From the NCBI GenBank assembly GCA_027574665.1, contig CM050650.1, positions 54,915,304-54,979,303 of the forward strand: a DNA stretch of 64,000 bases, given 5' to 3'. Positions within the stretch are counted from its first letter, which is position 1. Each line of letters begins with the position of its first letter. Source of the stretch: Rhynochetos jubatus (taxonomy: Eukaryota; Chordata; Aves; Eurypygiformes; Rhynochetidae). Below the pieces are notes generated by a model, which worked only from the letters and a program-made list of their open reading frames with translations, searched no databases and had not been told where the DNA came from. A program made the position numbers and the translations under genes. Positions 28,101-43,100 of the stretch are shown here, in pieces.

Positions 28101-31100
28101 AAAACGTCCCACTAATCTGCGTGGGAAGCTTTGTCATGGAAAAAATTAGTTTAATCAATATGTGAAGATATTTTTGCTTATTTTGTCCTTTTCACAGTTT
28201 TCTGTCATTTCAAATTCATATAAGTACTTTTTTAGCCTCTGAGGTTAGTGTTGTCATCATTTTGTTCCTCTAGAGATCTTTCTTGCGTGCTTATGGGGAG
28301 GAGACAGTAGTCAGGATATGCAGCTCCTAATAGGCATTCCTTCTGATGGATTTGGCGTGATGGAAGACACATGTGGAGAACGTCAAACCCAGCAAGGAAG
28401 ACAGGGCAGTCTGGCAAGGCTTTTCCAGTTTTTGGAGAGTTTCAGGAAATAGGATGAAAAAATTCTGCAATACCATTAGAGCAAACCTTGCTCCATATAT
28501 CAGTCTAAGGAAACTGGCATTTGTGGGGGTTTTTCTCCTATAAAGTAAGCTGTATGTTTTAGCCATAACTGCAGAGAGGCAATAAAAGGCTAGTGAAGGC
28601 AAAGGTTATAAACCAATCATTCAGTGCTGACAGAGGGTCCATAGATGCTGACAAGAAAAAAAAGTGAAGGGAATAAGGCCGGTGCTCTGTTCTGATAAAT
28701 TCCATTGATTTCTGCACCGTGTCATTACGGTTGCAGCCTGCCGTGTTATCTTGCAGGTCCAAACCTTTCATTACGGCTTCAGATGATAACAGCTGTTGAT
28801 ATGGTGCAGGAGGTTGCAGTGACTGCCATGGGGGTAAAGTACCACTTGCTAAGAACTAATTAGGAAAAACCCGGTGGCTGTGTAGCTTTGATCTGCCTAT
28901 GGTGTTGTCCTTGCACAGGACATTATATGCCAATACCGCATCTGTTTCCTGGACGAGTTCGTGAAGCCTTTTTGAGAGCACACATGCTCTGTAAAGCAGG
29001 ATGACAGGAAGGGTCCCACTTGCCGTGTCAGCGCTGTGCTGTGCCTGGGCTTCATCAGACCGCTGTGCCAAGGCACCCAGTGGCCACCTCTTTCACATGA
29101 ACACGGGCATCTGAAGCTTTGTGCTGCTCTGACTACTGCCACTGCCACCCTAGGCAGGTTGTGTCTGGCTCAGGTAGCCGCTTACATGTGTAACAGCAAC
29201 GTAAACGTGTCTGTAGCAGTCAGACTTGCACAAAACCCAAGTCAGCAACATGAACAAAAACGGAAAGCTAAAATGTGAAAGCAGTCCCCCAAATTCTGCA
29301 TGATTCCCTAACGTAATGAGGCGAGAGACAAGGTACCTCTGACTACCAAGCAATTTAAGCCAATAACCATCTCCCTTTACTGTAGGTAAGCACAAATCCA
29401 ACCATCAGTTTCTGATCTGGTGCTGGGAGGAGGAGGGGGCCTGAAGTGCAGTCCTAAGGAGCTTTTAGCAAAAGAGAGCACAAGCTGTGCCTGTGTGGTA
29501 TAACCTGATACTGGTATACGCTACAGGAATGCTGGAAAACTGCCAGAGCACCTGTAGGCTGCTGCTTGGCAGGAGCATTAGAAAATACTTGGTTCCCTCT
29601 TTCTTACTAAGAATGGGTTAAAGACTGAGAAGAGTATGTGTACGTGGAGGAAAACTGGGATAAGAGGACAAAAGGAATACAAACCAGGTCATGCTTGTAA
29701 CGCTGCCTACAAAACTGGAACAAACTGTGTACTGTTTGTTATTTTGAAGAAACCCAAGCGTCAGCTATGCTGACATGAATGAATTTGAAAGTAACTCCTC
29801 TTTACTCAATAAATACGCTGTATGAAGTCACTTACTGTAAGATTTCCACTCTTCTGCAACCCACCCTGTCATACCAGCTGAGGGTGTTGCAGAGTTCCTG
29901 CAGTGATAAAAATGTTTTGAGAGGAGCACAGTTCCACTAGAGCTTTTCTGTTCTTTGCTTTTATATGCAGATTTGTATTAGTGGGCAGAAAATGTTATTT
30001 ACTTACTGCCATCACTGGAGTGAATCTATCACCTACTGCCTTTGACACAGCGTATTGCTTACTGCAGTCCTCTCTGCCTCACCGTCCTGAACCTTTTGCT
30101 CTCTGCAGCTTATGAGTATAAACAAAAAGTCAAGGACAAGTTCAGGGAGTCTCAGAGATGTGGTTCCACTGTCTTAATGCACAAATAACTTTCAAGGACA
30201 GGCTTGGACTATGAGGAGGAGAGGTGGTAGAGCACAGGTCAGACGCCACAGAAGCGATGAGATGGCTCGCTGGCGACCTGCCTGCTTGGCTGCCCACTGC
30301 CACTTATTGCTGCTCTTAAAGATGTTGAGGCTTGCTTGCTTTCCCTTGGCAAAAAATACTAAGTTTTGGGGGTGCTGAGGTGTACCTTTAACTGGAAATG
30401 ATGGAAGAGTGTGAATAGGAGTAGAGGACAGGAAAGCCTACTGGTACCTAAACCTGAATCTTGGTTACACCCATGACTCTGCTGACACTATTTCAGTTGG
30501 AAAGAAGGATATGGGGGCAGAGGCTCGAATGCTGCAATTCTTAACCTTCCTTATGAGGCATCTAAAATCCAAAAGTCAGATCCATGTTTGATCCGGACCC
30601 TGTGTCTTCACTGGATTTACACGGAGAATAAACCTTGGCTAATGTATGTGTTGTGTAATACCTTTTTTGCTTTACAACTATGGAACACAGTTGTATCTTA
30701 GACATATTCATGGTCTCATTGACATTTTGCAGGGCTCCTTCACTGCAGCACCATGGAATGCTCTGTTGCTTTTGGGAGACTGCCACACCACGTTGTCTAG
30801 CCTCAGGCTAAGGGATTTTATTTATTTTTATTTCGCATTGTTTCAGCTGTTTTCACTTTTACTTTATTTCCATCCTCCAGCAGAATTTCTTCACGAATGT
30901 GGCAGCACATTGGGTTTCTCGGTTTATGAATTGTAGCTAGTTAAATAGCCTGCTGGATTTGTTTGCCCTTATCTGAGAAATTTTAATACTGTAGCAGCAA
31001 CAGGATGAAAGGTGACACTTGGGGACCTAAGCTCATTTTAAAGTGAGGGTAGCCATGAGAAAGTTGTTCTCCCAGGACACTGCTGATCCGAGTTTTTTCC

Positions 31101-34100
31101 AACTGTCTTGTTCCTATTCAGTTAAAGTCCCTGGATGAGGCGCTATCACTGTTGTAAATGTAAAAGGCGATCTTTGCTAGGGTATATAGCGATGTAATTT
31201 GCAATGTAAGTCTGTGTGTGGTTAAACTGAATGCTCATACATACATTGAGATCTCTCCTCTACACACTCTGCATTGTTTCCTTAACTATGATTAAAAAAA
31301 AAAAAAAGAAGAAAAGGTTTTGCAGTTGTTGCTTTTCTGAGCCTGTATTGCTTGTATGCTTTCTGCTCTTCATCATACAGGTTTTCTGTTACTAAGACTG
31401 CGTTAAATGACGTTCTTCATCATTTACTTTTACATTGTTTTGTCTTTGAGCTGGTTAAATGATCAATTAAACTGTCATTGTGAGTGAAATCTGAATACAT
31501 TTGTACATCAGTAGCAAGTGAAACGTTGGCTGTCTTGTCTAAGGGCTATAACTTAATGCTCAGTCTTTTGTTATTTTCTTGGTTTCACTGAACAGATGAG
31601 TACTGTTACCTTTCATAATAGACTGACTGTTCACAGAGTGGCTACTGAAGGCTGTACTGTAATAATAAGGTGAAACTGATATCAAGAGACTCATCTTATA
31701 CAATAAAACATAGTTCCGTGTACTGGTCTAGAAGAGGAAGAAATGTCTGAAGGCCTCCTTCTCATTTCTCTTGTAGGATTACCTCGACTGTATCACTGAC
31801 CAGACCAAGCTCTCCCTGGGAACAGAAGAGCGCTCAGCCCTGTTTGGCAACATACAAGATATCTACCATTTCAACAGGTAAATTCATGTTTAACTAAATG
31901 AAAACAGTCCAATAACCTGCTTTAATGGGGAGGGAGCAAGCCAAGCAAATAATCTTTTGTCGCTTTAATACAGCCAAGGTATATACATTGAGAAATGGTC
32001 TATCTTTGATTCTCGGCAGGTTTGGTTTGCTGAGATCACTTTTTTTAGCCGTTTATTTTGTGAATCAAATGTGGTCTCCATTTACTGTTTTTTTTGTTTC
32101 GTACAGGGTATTTCCATCAACTTAGGCCTAACCTGCTCTGTGCCCTAACTGAGCCTACTGTAAGAGTACTGTGAATGAAATGGTTGCCTTACTAAACAGA
32201 TGTCATTTTATTCCTACTGTATTGGGTCCTTTCGTGTACCGATATACATCACCCAGGTCTGGCTTTTGCAGTGTTTTATACTACTAGAGACTCACTGAAT
32301 TAATTTCTCACAAGTGTGTTCAAGTCCCTTTCAATTTATTGGACACTTCTGTTCAGTATCTTTATAGCCTTCTCTAAAACTCCCCAGGTGGGGTTCTAGT
32401 GTATATTGGGAGCCTGAAGTAAAATTTCTTTCTTGTATAGCTTTGTTGGAGCATGCTACTGCTACTTTTGTCAGAATCCTCTGTTACTATAAAAATAATT
32501 AACTTAGCATTTAAGGAAAACCTGAATATCCAGTCAATGCAAGAAATGTAATGGCTAAAGTTCCTACATCTTTTATATCCCAATACTCCTGTAAAAGCTC
32601 TCTTAGCTTTTCTATAGTTGACAAAACATCTCCCAAACTACTGTGTTCTTTGAAGAACGTGAGATCATTTAATTGAATTAAAAGGGCTGATCGCTCTTCA
32701 GTGGTGGACTTTTGTCAAAGGGCATCTTCAGTGTTTTTCCTTTGCCACGGGAAGCTACTTTAAAATTCTTCAGCTACTGGGATCACTGTTCAGTATCAAA
32801 GGGAAGAGCAGGGATGGGTGTATTCAAAACTTATGGTCAAGGATGAAACCTAAAATCTTCCCCTGAAACTTAAAACAGCTGCTGCAGAGCAATAGAAATA
32901 CTCTTAACCAGACAGCTGCTGTGTTCTGCTTCAGCTACAGTAACTGACTTGACTGAATGTCTGAATGATGGAAAATGCATGGTGGTAGCTGGATCATGTG
33001 TTTTAGAGCCATGAGACAATGATTGTGAGCTTGCAGCTTCCCAGCAATCACAGGATGGAAAAAAAAAAAAACAACCCCAAACCCAAACAGTCCTGGCTAT
33101 TATGTTTTGTGATACTTCAAAAGCTAGAGGAATGGCAGACTTGCTAGCTAGGACACACTTATACCGGCATCACTGCAAATATTGCCTAATAAAAATACCT
33201 TCAGGTATGATCAGTCATTATACAGAATAATTGAGTAGCAAAAAAAAAAGGTTTCCAGGTGTTGGAAAAAAAACCCCACACACACCAAAAAAAAAAAAAA
33301 AAAAAAAAAGAAAAAAACACCCAAAAAACAAACAACAACCCAAACCAACAAAAACCAAAACCAACCAAAAACCCAAAACAGTTTTGGGCAATTTTAGAGA
33401 TAAATATGTTATAATGGTTAAAACTCACTGGAAAGTTGACCAAAGCCTCTAGAAAATTACTAATGTATTTGAGGCCTTCTAACCCTAAATTCTACATGGA
33501 AATTGTGAGATTTTGAGACGGAACACTCATAGTAGAAGTGTTCAGTCTCCCAATATATCTTCAAGGATTAAGTTCCCTCCTGTGAGAAACTTGGCACGTA
33601 GCTCCTGGGCCCTAAACATACTCTAGAGCCTTTTTATCTATTTTTACCTTTAAAAAAAGGTCCATTTGGCAGTTCCGTGTTAGTAGTTTCAGATGTTTTT
33701 TGTAAGCATGATTTTATAGTTCCAGGATTTCCAGGATTATGTTGTTTCTCTCATCTTCGAATTTGATCATTAATCAATGACCAAAATTTTAGGTTTTTTC
33801 CCCCCACTATTAATTTACTTATTCGAAAGGGGAAAGTGATCTCAAGTCAGCATTTGCTGCCTTTCTCCCCTGCCCTCTCTTGCTGGGATTCTTTTCGTGT
33901 CAGTTTAGGATAAATTCTCCACCCAGTACCATGACTTGATTCTGAAATGGGAACAGCAGAGAAACGTGCTCAGGTTTAGTCCTTCTGCCAATGCTCAGAT
34001 GATCTTAGGAGAGGCCAAGGTGAAACCTCTGCTGCTGGCACAGGTCATCCTGCATGGTTCTTGTCCGTCGGTGACTACTGAAGCACCCAAATACAGTGCA

Positions 34101-37100
34101 GTCCATATTCAGAAGTTCCTGAGCTCTGAGCCTCACGGTGGTAAGGGCTGCCTTGGTGTCAGGAGGAGCTTTCGCAAAACCTGTAAGAGCTCACCTTCCA
34201 TTGAAAAGGGGTTTTATTTCTGAGTGGATTAGTCTTGGCCACAGATTTTTGTGACAGTGAAGGCTAAATTTCTCGATTGTTTTTTTTTTCTTTTTTACTG
34301 AAAGTCAGCGTTTCAGATTAATTTTCGAGAACTCATTACGGTGAGAGTATTCTACCATGAAGACCAGATTGTGGCTACTATGTCCATGTTTGTTTTGAAT
34401 TCTGTGCTCTGTCAGACATTGAGAGAATGAAGTTTTTCAGAAAAGCCATTACTTTAGCAGTTATGGCTGGACTGTGCAGTACTTGGTCATCAACTGGTTC
34501 TTTTTGTCATGGGTTCAGGCCAAACCATGCTGCTTCCTTCCTGTGCTTTTCCGTTCCTTTTATTCCACCAAAACTGCCTGTCTGATGGCTTTGTTATTGC
34601 CATCTCTTGCTCGCTCGAATTCAGATCAAAACAGAGGAGAAAAATGCTTGTGCCTTCTTAAAAATGGTGTGGTGATGATATAAAATACATAAAATTTTAA
34701 AAAGTGCTTTGCCTGAATTGTGTGCGCAAATATGGTGATTATTTGCAGATCCATGCATGTGTTTCCCTCCCTTCTCTTGAACTCCTTAGCAGCTTGATAT
34801 TGTCCCACATTTTGTCCTATTGAAAATCTTTACCCACAGAGGGAAGATGTCTTGAACATAATTCATACTCCATGAAATGAAAGCATCCTAAAAGACACTG
34901 TAATCAGACTTTTATTCATTTGACTTGGAAAGATAACAAACGCACTGCATGAGAAATTGTCAGTCTCTTTGTGTTTACCTCTCTCATCCCAAAGGAGTTA
35001 TTGATGACGAATAGCTAATGATCAACACTAGCTATTGATGATGGTCGTGCAGATTCAGATTTTTCCAGGCCATAGTAACCCAAGCTGTATAACTCAGTAC
35101 GTGATCTGAAATGGCGCTGGCGCTTGGGGCACACTTCAGGCTAAGTCTTGTTAGTGGATCAGCTGCAAGAGCGTGGCGCTCCTCTGACGGTGCTGCCTCA
35201 TGCTCCCTGCCTGCCTGGCTGGGTGGCACAAGCGAGCTGCGGAGGCCGAGAGCTGTGGTACCATCTGTGAACAGTGTAAAACCCCTGGATAGTTAGGTGA
35301 AGGAAACTAATGCTTTTCTTTATTGTTTCTTCTGCCTCCTGCCAGATACTTAGATGAAGCCTTATAATAATAGCCCTGTTTTTTCACATGTTGGCTTGGT
35401 ATTATAGGGATTTATTTAAGTTTTTCAGGGTTTCTGGTCATGACGGATTTGTTAGTTTTACAGTGGCAGGCTGTCCTTACCAATCCTATTCTTACCAGCT
35501 GGTTGAGACAGAAAAGCATGCAGTATAGGTAACAATATTTTCAAAGCACAGCCCTTACACCATGGGCTTGTGCTGAAGATACAAGACACGAGAATATTCA
35601 CTGCATAAACTTGGACCTATTGCATGAATACATAAAATCTTTAATGTTGCATTACTGTGTCCTGTAGGAGAAATAATGTGGTATTATAGGAGACCAGTAG
35701 GGGTATATTGGCAATCAAGGTGCTACATAAGAAGGTCTACCTGGCAGACAGCAGGAATCCTCTGAGCCTGTTCAGTGTGTTTCGTGTTATTTCCAAACCT
35801 CATGTGGGGATCACAGCCAGTCGTTATAGCTAGTAGTTAAGGTCACCATTGCTACAGCTTCCTTCTTTTGCTGATGCAAGGGAGCTTCATGAGTGTGGGT
35901 ACCAAGCAAGGGTCATGTTTTTATTCCCATTTTGATTGAGGTGTGAAGGTTAAATTGTTGCTGTACAGAGTGGCTTAGTGACCACTGAACCCAAGGTCTT
36001 TGTCTGTCTTTGTTCCTTGTGACTGATTGCTAATTTCTCCCCTTCCTTCCTCCAGTAATTAGAGAAGCAAAGAACAAGTCAGGAAACTTTTCTGGTTTAC
36101 TCCTTTTCTTACTTACAGAGGGAAACTGTGTCTGCTTAAGGGGAAAAGGGTAGTTCCCTAGATACAGGCTTAGCAGCTCTTAGGTAAAACTCTTTCAGGG
36201 AACCAGCTGTGAACTGGGAGAAAAGTAGCCCTAAACAGAAAATCATCTGAGGAGGAGGAGGAAAACCACCAAGAAAAGTTTTATCAGAGAACCATTTGGC
36301 AGAAAACTCAGTTTCTTCTCTCTTTTTTCGAAGTGCATCTTTCAGTAAGACTAAAGACTGTTTGGATCAAGGAGAGACCTTTGAGGTTTTCATCTTCTGT
36401 TTGAACTCTTTCTTTCACTGAATTGGCTTTTGAGAACCAAGTCTCATACAACAGTGAACATGCTCCCTTATTGCTTTGCTCCTGTTACAATGAATTCATT
36501 TCCTGCTTGGCATGTCAAAAATATAAAATCCGCTCAGTAAGGTTTTACTTTTATGCCTGCAGAATTTATATATTCCCTTCCCGAAAGCTTTTTCCAGGCT
36601 AATTATTTTTCTTCAGTGAAGAGACACTAAAGGTAGACAAATTTTCCTGAGCGAGCTTATTACCATTCTTCTTGCATGTGTAATAAATCCCTCATTCTCA
36701 TATGTGTTTTTCAGACCAGCTCCTCATCTCTCTGTCAAGTCAAGCTCTGAGAACATAAGAAGTTTTATAGGACAGGGCATGTGCTTCAATATGTTTCAAC
36801 TTTTGTTTGTTTTAAATTGTACTAGCTGATATACAAACTACACAGCTTTCTGACTACACAATTGCAGGTGTTATAGAAGAGCTGTCAGTCTGAAGGAGGG
36901 GGCTCAGCTTAGGAGATCAGCAGTCCATGGTTGTTGTGATGACTTGAATTTTTAAGTATATGGGAATACTCTTTCCTTAGAGTGCTCCTCTACCTCCAAA
37001 CAAAAACCACAGTGGCTATACATCCAGGAGGAAGAAGTGTATAAAAGGGGTTCTCCTTCCCTTTTTAGGACTCCCTGCATCATTAAGTGCTTTGAGCATC

Positions 37101-40100
37101 ACTGTCATGAATGATGAAGCATTGTCTGGATCCGAATACACAGGTGTGTCTATTCCAAGGGGTGCCATAATTGTCTTTCTGTTTCCTATTCTTTGTTTTA
37201 GTGAACTTCTGCAAGATTTGGAAAACTGTGAAAATGATCCTGTGGCTATAGCAGACTGTTTTGTTTCCAAGGTAGGTGACTGCTGCAGGAGCCTGCAGCA
37301 CGACACCAATTTCAGAGTGATACGGGGGAATAAGATTAATTTATTTGCTTTTGAGACCTAATTCTGACAGCTTGTGTGACTTCAACTAAGAAAAGTTAGC
37401 AAATCTATGAAAAGAAAAGGAATTTCTCTTAGTAGGTTGTGGTAGGGATATGCCTGTGCTTTGCATTAAAAAAAAAAATCAAGAAAAAGTTATTGTTTTC
37501 TTCAATAAGTATATCTGAACTGGTGGAGCTGTTGATCTGGAGTTCATTTTTAGATATTTTTCTTTTTTATGTGGAATATTACTGGGATTCTTTTTTTTTC
37601 CTCTTTTTTTAATATAAGTTATTAAGTGGTACTCCATTTATGCCTTGTGAGCTTAAAAACAACTAGAGAGTACAACTTGGTTGCATTTTTATAAAAGGCA
37701 ATAACCTTAACATGCTTGTGACCTTGTTGTTTTCTGAGAAGCATTTTTACCTGAATCTAGCAGCCATACCTTTAATTTTCTTTTTAAAGGTGATGACCCA
37801 AAGTCTAGCCTTAAGATTCAAATCTCACTCTCTTTGATACACTTTGAATTTTTTGATCACTGGTCTGAGATCTTTATTCTGTTGGGCAATTCTGAAGCCA
37901 AAAAATAAGGAGAAGTTGTCAAGTGCAGGAAAATTACGGGGAACCAGAGTAGGTGTCCTTCATTGTAGAAAACCCAGAGAGACTGTTAGGGGGAAGGGGA
38001 ATGGCTATAATGTGTAGGACAGCAAGTGATTAAGTAATGGGAGCTACAGATGACTCTTGTTCACTGCAGACTTCACCAGAGAACCTACATATGCCTTGAA
38101 TCTGTAGAGCCCAAATATGTTAAGAAATAACCCCTTCTCCATGGTATTTCTGGGGAAGAGGAGTGGAAGAGGGGGCATGTAATTGTTTAAACTTGGATAC
38201 TCTCTCTCTTTCTCTAGGTACATTTGCTCTTTTCCATTAAAAAAAAAAAACAAACCAACAATAACAAAGTGCCAAGCCCTGTCATGTCTTATAGTTTGTC
38301 CTGAACTCAGTATTGCCAGCACCAAGCATTCAATGTGATAGGTCTAACACAAGGATTTAGGATTAACTTGACCACCTTCTCATGGTGCTCCAGAAATTTG
38401 ATTGGTACTGTTGTGACACAAGGCATTTTATCGTAAAGGGGAGTGATGATACCAACTTAGTGCTGCTGTTTCACCAGATCACTTGCTTGAGTTGAGAAAG
38501 CTGTTATTTATCTAGTAGTTGATCTTTTGCAAGCACTGCGAGATCTTAATGATGGCACCACTACTACAAAAGTAGGATGTATTTTTGTCCCATTGCTATG
38601 GGGTTTATGGCATGTTGTTGTCGCTCCAAATAGCCTATATTGAATTGAAGGAAAGAGAATGGGATAACGGCAAGTCCTGCTTCTGGAAGGGAACAACCCC
38701 ATGTGCATGCTGGGTCCGTCTGACTAGGAAGCAGCTTAGCAAAAAAGGATTCTGGGGTCCAGGTGGACACAAAGTTGAGCCTAAGTCAGCAGAGTGCCAT
38801 GCAGTGGAGGCTGATGGTAATGCCTTCAGGATGCTTGCAGATGCCACAGTTTAGAGCTGGTAGATCTTTCTACTCTGTTGCTTGCTTATAGCTCAGACCA
38901 CTCCTGGCCTGGGACTACTCCTGGCCTGGGACATGAAACAGAGGTGGTGCAAGTGATAATATCAATTCCAGGAAAAAATTGCACTTTCATGCATGTTGGC
39001 GAAGCTGAAAGGAGCTTTCTGGTAGACTTTCTGGCCATTAGTTCCAATATCCATCTGCATATCATTGCTAGTGCTTTTTGTTCCCTTGTTAAATGCTTTT
39101 AGCATTAGTATTATTGGCAGGCAACTGCCTGATGGCTCAGAAATTGCTAGAGGTTGAAGTCCTAACAAGCATTATTTAGCTTCATCCAGACAAATGCAAA
39201 CACTTAAAGCAAAATCAAACAATACCAAAATACCCCACAGTTCTGGTTTTGGCCGTGAAGATGTCATTACAGCAACTGCTGGCTGTCTTAACAGACTCCA
39301 GTGGTCCATTCTTGGTTGCTTGTATCTTCCCAGTATTGAGTAGTGGAAATAAAACTGCCTTTTTTGGCAGCATGCAGGCCTTCAAGTCTGACAGGACTTT
39401 GGCCATTTATTGTTTGATTGCTTCGAGTGTGCTAGATCTTCACTGTGAGTTAAGCACGGGGATAACATCGTGCTGAAGTCATAGCTCACAGCCTTAGCTA
39501 ATGGATGTAGCTTTGCTGGAGCTTCTTTAATGCTTCCAGTGGAACTGTGCTGAGGTTACACGAGCTCTGGCTCCAGTGTCGTCGTTTTTACCCTACTGGT
39601 TCGGCTGTGAATGCCATAGTTGGTGGGAATTTAAATGTATAATCAAGTTTTCACTGTAGGTACTGTGTTTACTTTTTGCATTTCATGAAGCTCAGTAACT
39701 GCACAAAGTAATAGCTGTTTCTTCAGGATTCATGTGAAATGACACACTCTGTAATTTCACGTACATGTATAACAGAACAGTTGTGGTTAAAGTAACTCTG
39801 GAGCTTGTTGGAACTGAAATGTTTGGTATTTGTGAGAATGTCTAGGGAGATTCATTGTGTAAGGTCTAGTTTTGGACCATATTTGATGGACTGTTTCTTT
39901 GAACTTGGCTTAGTTACTTGGTTTTGCTCAATAAAATTTGCTGTATAGCATTTTCTACTTCCCTCCCACAATCATGTATCATTGTGTTTCCCGTGCATAT
40001 ATATTCCTTTCATGCTTGAGTAGTACAGTCTTGCAACTTTTAAAGGAAATAAAATAAGGATTATCAAATCGCATCAGCACATTTTGAACAAAACCTCAGA

Positions 40101-43100
40101 ATCTGAATCTCTATCTTAAAGATTTGAGTCTGCATCTTAATATTTGTTGTGCTGAGTGCTCAAGTAGCTCCTAAAACGACAGCTTTTATTTAACAGACTT
40201 AAGCAAGATGTCTTTAAACTAGCCAGTAACATAAAAGCCACTAACAGATAATCATGCAAAACTACGACTTTCTATATGTAGAAATATTAAATAGTGACTT
40301 AGAACATTGTGTGAAATCCCTCTGCTACCAGCTATTTTAATTCATTAATAACCCACAGGCAAACATAGACACAAATGCAGGAAAGCATGCTTTTTTAAAA
40401 ACCTGCTGCCTGGACATGAATTACTGCCTTTGCCTTTCTGCCCCAAGATGCAGATGGTGTGGATGGGTAGTTGTTTAAACAGTGTGGGATGGCTGCTGCA
40501 CGGAAACAACCTGCCACTGAGGGTACTGGTGTACTAGTTCGGTTTCTACCAGCTCTGGTCCTGCCTCTTTGTCTGGAGGAACTGTGTTAACTCTGGGACG
40601 TTAAATGTCTTGGAGACGTTTTGCTGGTAACTGTAATCGGAGGCTGATAAAAGGGTTTCAGTGCAGGCTTAGCTGTAGCTTAATTAGTCACATAAAAGTT
40701 TGTTTATATGTTTTCTTGCCAACTCAGTCTTTCATTTTCATAGTAATGATTCCAGTGTTAATTAGAAGATTGACTTCAGTATTCCACACGTTTACATTTA
40801 AGTGAGTTGCTGCAAAGGAGAGCGTAATTCTGGCACCTTGCTCTTCTCACTCAGCACCCCAGAAATTCAGAACATATGTTTTCTGAAAGACTCACCAACA
40901 GCTTAACCAAGGGGAAAGGGAGAATTGCTGTAATCTAGCAACTCATTAATGAAGAGGTGATCCAGACGATTGGCTTCAGCTTACACTCTGACTCAGCTCA
41001 TTTTCTCAGTCTCCATTTTCTTTTAAAGTGCCTTTTATGGCTATAAAAAAGCACAGTTGCCCCAAGAGTTGAGAGAAGATTGGAGCTGTAGCCGTTGTTT
41101 GGCACTTCACTTCATGAGAAGGGGATGCACAGTGAATTGATTCAGCAGCGGGGCCAAGCCAAATGTAGCTGGGATCTTCTTGCGCTTGGCTTGGCTCTTC
41201 GGGGTGACCTGCAGTCAGTGCGGATGAACTCTCGGCTTGGGTCTCAGTTTTTGCACCCACTACCACACTAGGTTTGGGCCCCCAGATTAGAAAAAAATCT
41301 CTGGAGCAATACCAGTCTTCCATCAGAGATCATTTTTTAATCTGGTTTGAAGAGAGCTGTGGTGAACAGAATTAATTTCAAACTGAGTAAGGATAGGACT
41401 GTCCAAAGGAATCCTGAAGAGCATAGCTGGTGTTTTGCTTGCATTGTGAAAGTACTGATAAAAACGTGGTAAGTCCACCTCAGCCCTGGCTTTTCTGTTG
41501 CTTCTGAATGTAGTTCACAACGTTGGCTTTAGCCCTGATAGGCTCCCAGTGACACAGGGCTCGCTCTGGGGAATCTGCGGTGGAGCAGAGCAGACCGGCC
41601 GGGCATGTGAACTAAGGGTCCCTTCTTTGACCGTGCTGGGTAACCAGACAGGCTGTGGGAGAGCGGCCGTCCTGAGCAGTGCCGCTTCCTTACTCAGGCT
41701 TAGGAAGAGCCACTCTTGGAAGTGGCTCTCTTGGCCGCACTCCCGACGTGTTCACGTGAATCCTGCTGATGTCTGGGCAAGGCATATGATGTTGATTCAC
41801 CCCAGCCTCCTAAGTTTGAGTGCTTACCAACACTCTCATTCTGGAGGTAAAATACATGAAATTGACTTCCTACTGGCAGTGTGCTCGTGTAGCGTGGTAC
41901 AAGTAGATGCTCTCCAATGGTTTCCTGTGATGAAAATTGCTGTGGCGTGATGAAGCGCGTACACATGTAAGCGCAGTATGAAATTTGGAGTCTTGTCTGT
42001 TCAGAAAGCAGGGTTGATTGTGAAACCATTCTTCAAGTTTTTTAGAGGTGTTGAGGGCATCAGGAACCACTATTTATTTTTTTTTAATACAAGTTGTTTG
42101 CTTAATAGCTAGGCTAACATTCTTTTAAAACCAAAATTCCCATTGAAAATAGTTTTGACCTTGTGTTAAAAAAAAACCCTAAACAGCAAACTACACCCCA
42201 CCCAAAATAAAACCAAAACAAAACCCAAAGTGGAAGAGTGTGTAAAGGCTCGTGGGCTTCTTTCAGACTCGATTTTGATTTTGGAGGGGAATGTGCACTC
42301 AGTCCACTCTGAAACCCTGGTATGTCTGGCCTTGTGTATTTTACAGATAATGCTTTCATTTGTTAAAATTTCACAACAGATATTCCTGTCTTTCTTGTTT
42401 GAAAAGCAGAACAATTGTGACTGTATTTATGACTAGAACAGATATATATATTTAAAAAAAAAATTTGGCACAAAATGTTCTGCATTTTGCTCATGAAGTA
42501 GTTCTATAAACTGCATTGTTCTGTGATTGCAACCATGGGAATACATTATGATTTATACCAAAACAGCCCCTAAACTGAAACCTTGCATTAATATATGCCT
42601 GTATAAAATAAATCACCTTTTTTCATCGTACTGAATTTCATCCTAATGCTCTGTGTTAAGCACCCTGACCTGTTAACGAGTGCCATAGAAAATTACAGTG
42701 TAATGTCTCCAGCGCTCTAAGGCTTGTTAATGCTTCGTGTTGAGTGGGGAGCGTTTGGAGCTGTGGCCGGGGTCCCAAGCGTGGACACGAGCAGGCTATG
42801 ATCACACAAGCTCACTGTCCCCGAGTGGACACGGAGTGAGGGTACGCCGACGGAAAAACTGGCTGCGACGACAAAATTAATGCAAGCGTGAAAAACCAAG
42901 CTAAGTAGTTTTAACTGTATTTGTATCAAGGCTACATTTAGTTGATTTGTTGGTTTCTAAGAGAAGAGCAGTTTAATAAGCTTACAGCCCACTAGTGAGT
43001 AAATGGAGGGATCGCAGTCCCCTAGGGAAATATTTATTAGAAGTTTGCTTGGGTTACTTATTTTTTTTCAGAACAGTTAGTGTTGAAATCCGGTAGGAAA

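Larger units (their letters stand above)
16192..31776 (+). other. PLEKHG1: PLEKHG1 intron 1 (15.6 kb)
   Basis: The largest intron in the window; GTAGGA donor and TTCTCTTGTAG acceptor, phase 0. It holds one CR1 LINE fragment (25454-25772), a CT-rich stretch at about 19019-19600 with T runs, an A14 run at 31294-31307, a purine-rich stretch at about 18180-18430 and a somewhat GC-richer segment at 24290-24560. Open frames such as 24641-24946 (+) and 26086-26493 (+) show no recognisable family, conserved motif or splice context. No RNA gene was recognised. Confidence 0.9.

Noticed and set aside
41498..41950. 150-codon + strand frame in intron 3
   Set aside because: No recognisable domain; overlapped by a 109-codon frame on the other strand, typical of chance open frames in GC-richer DNA.
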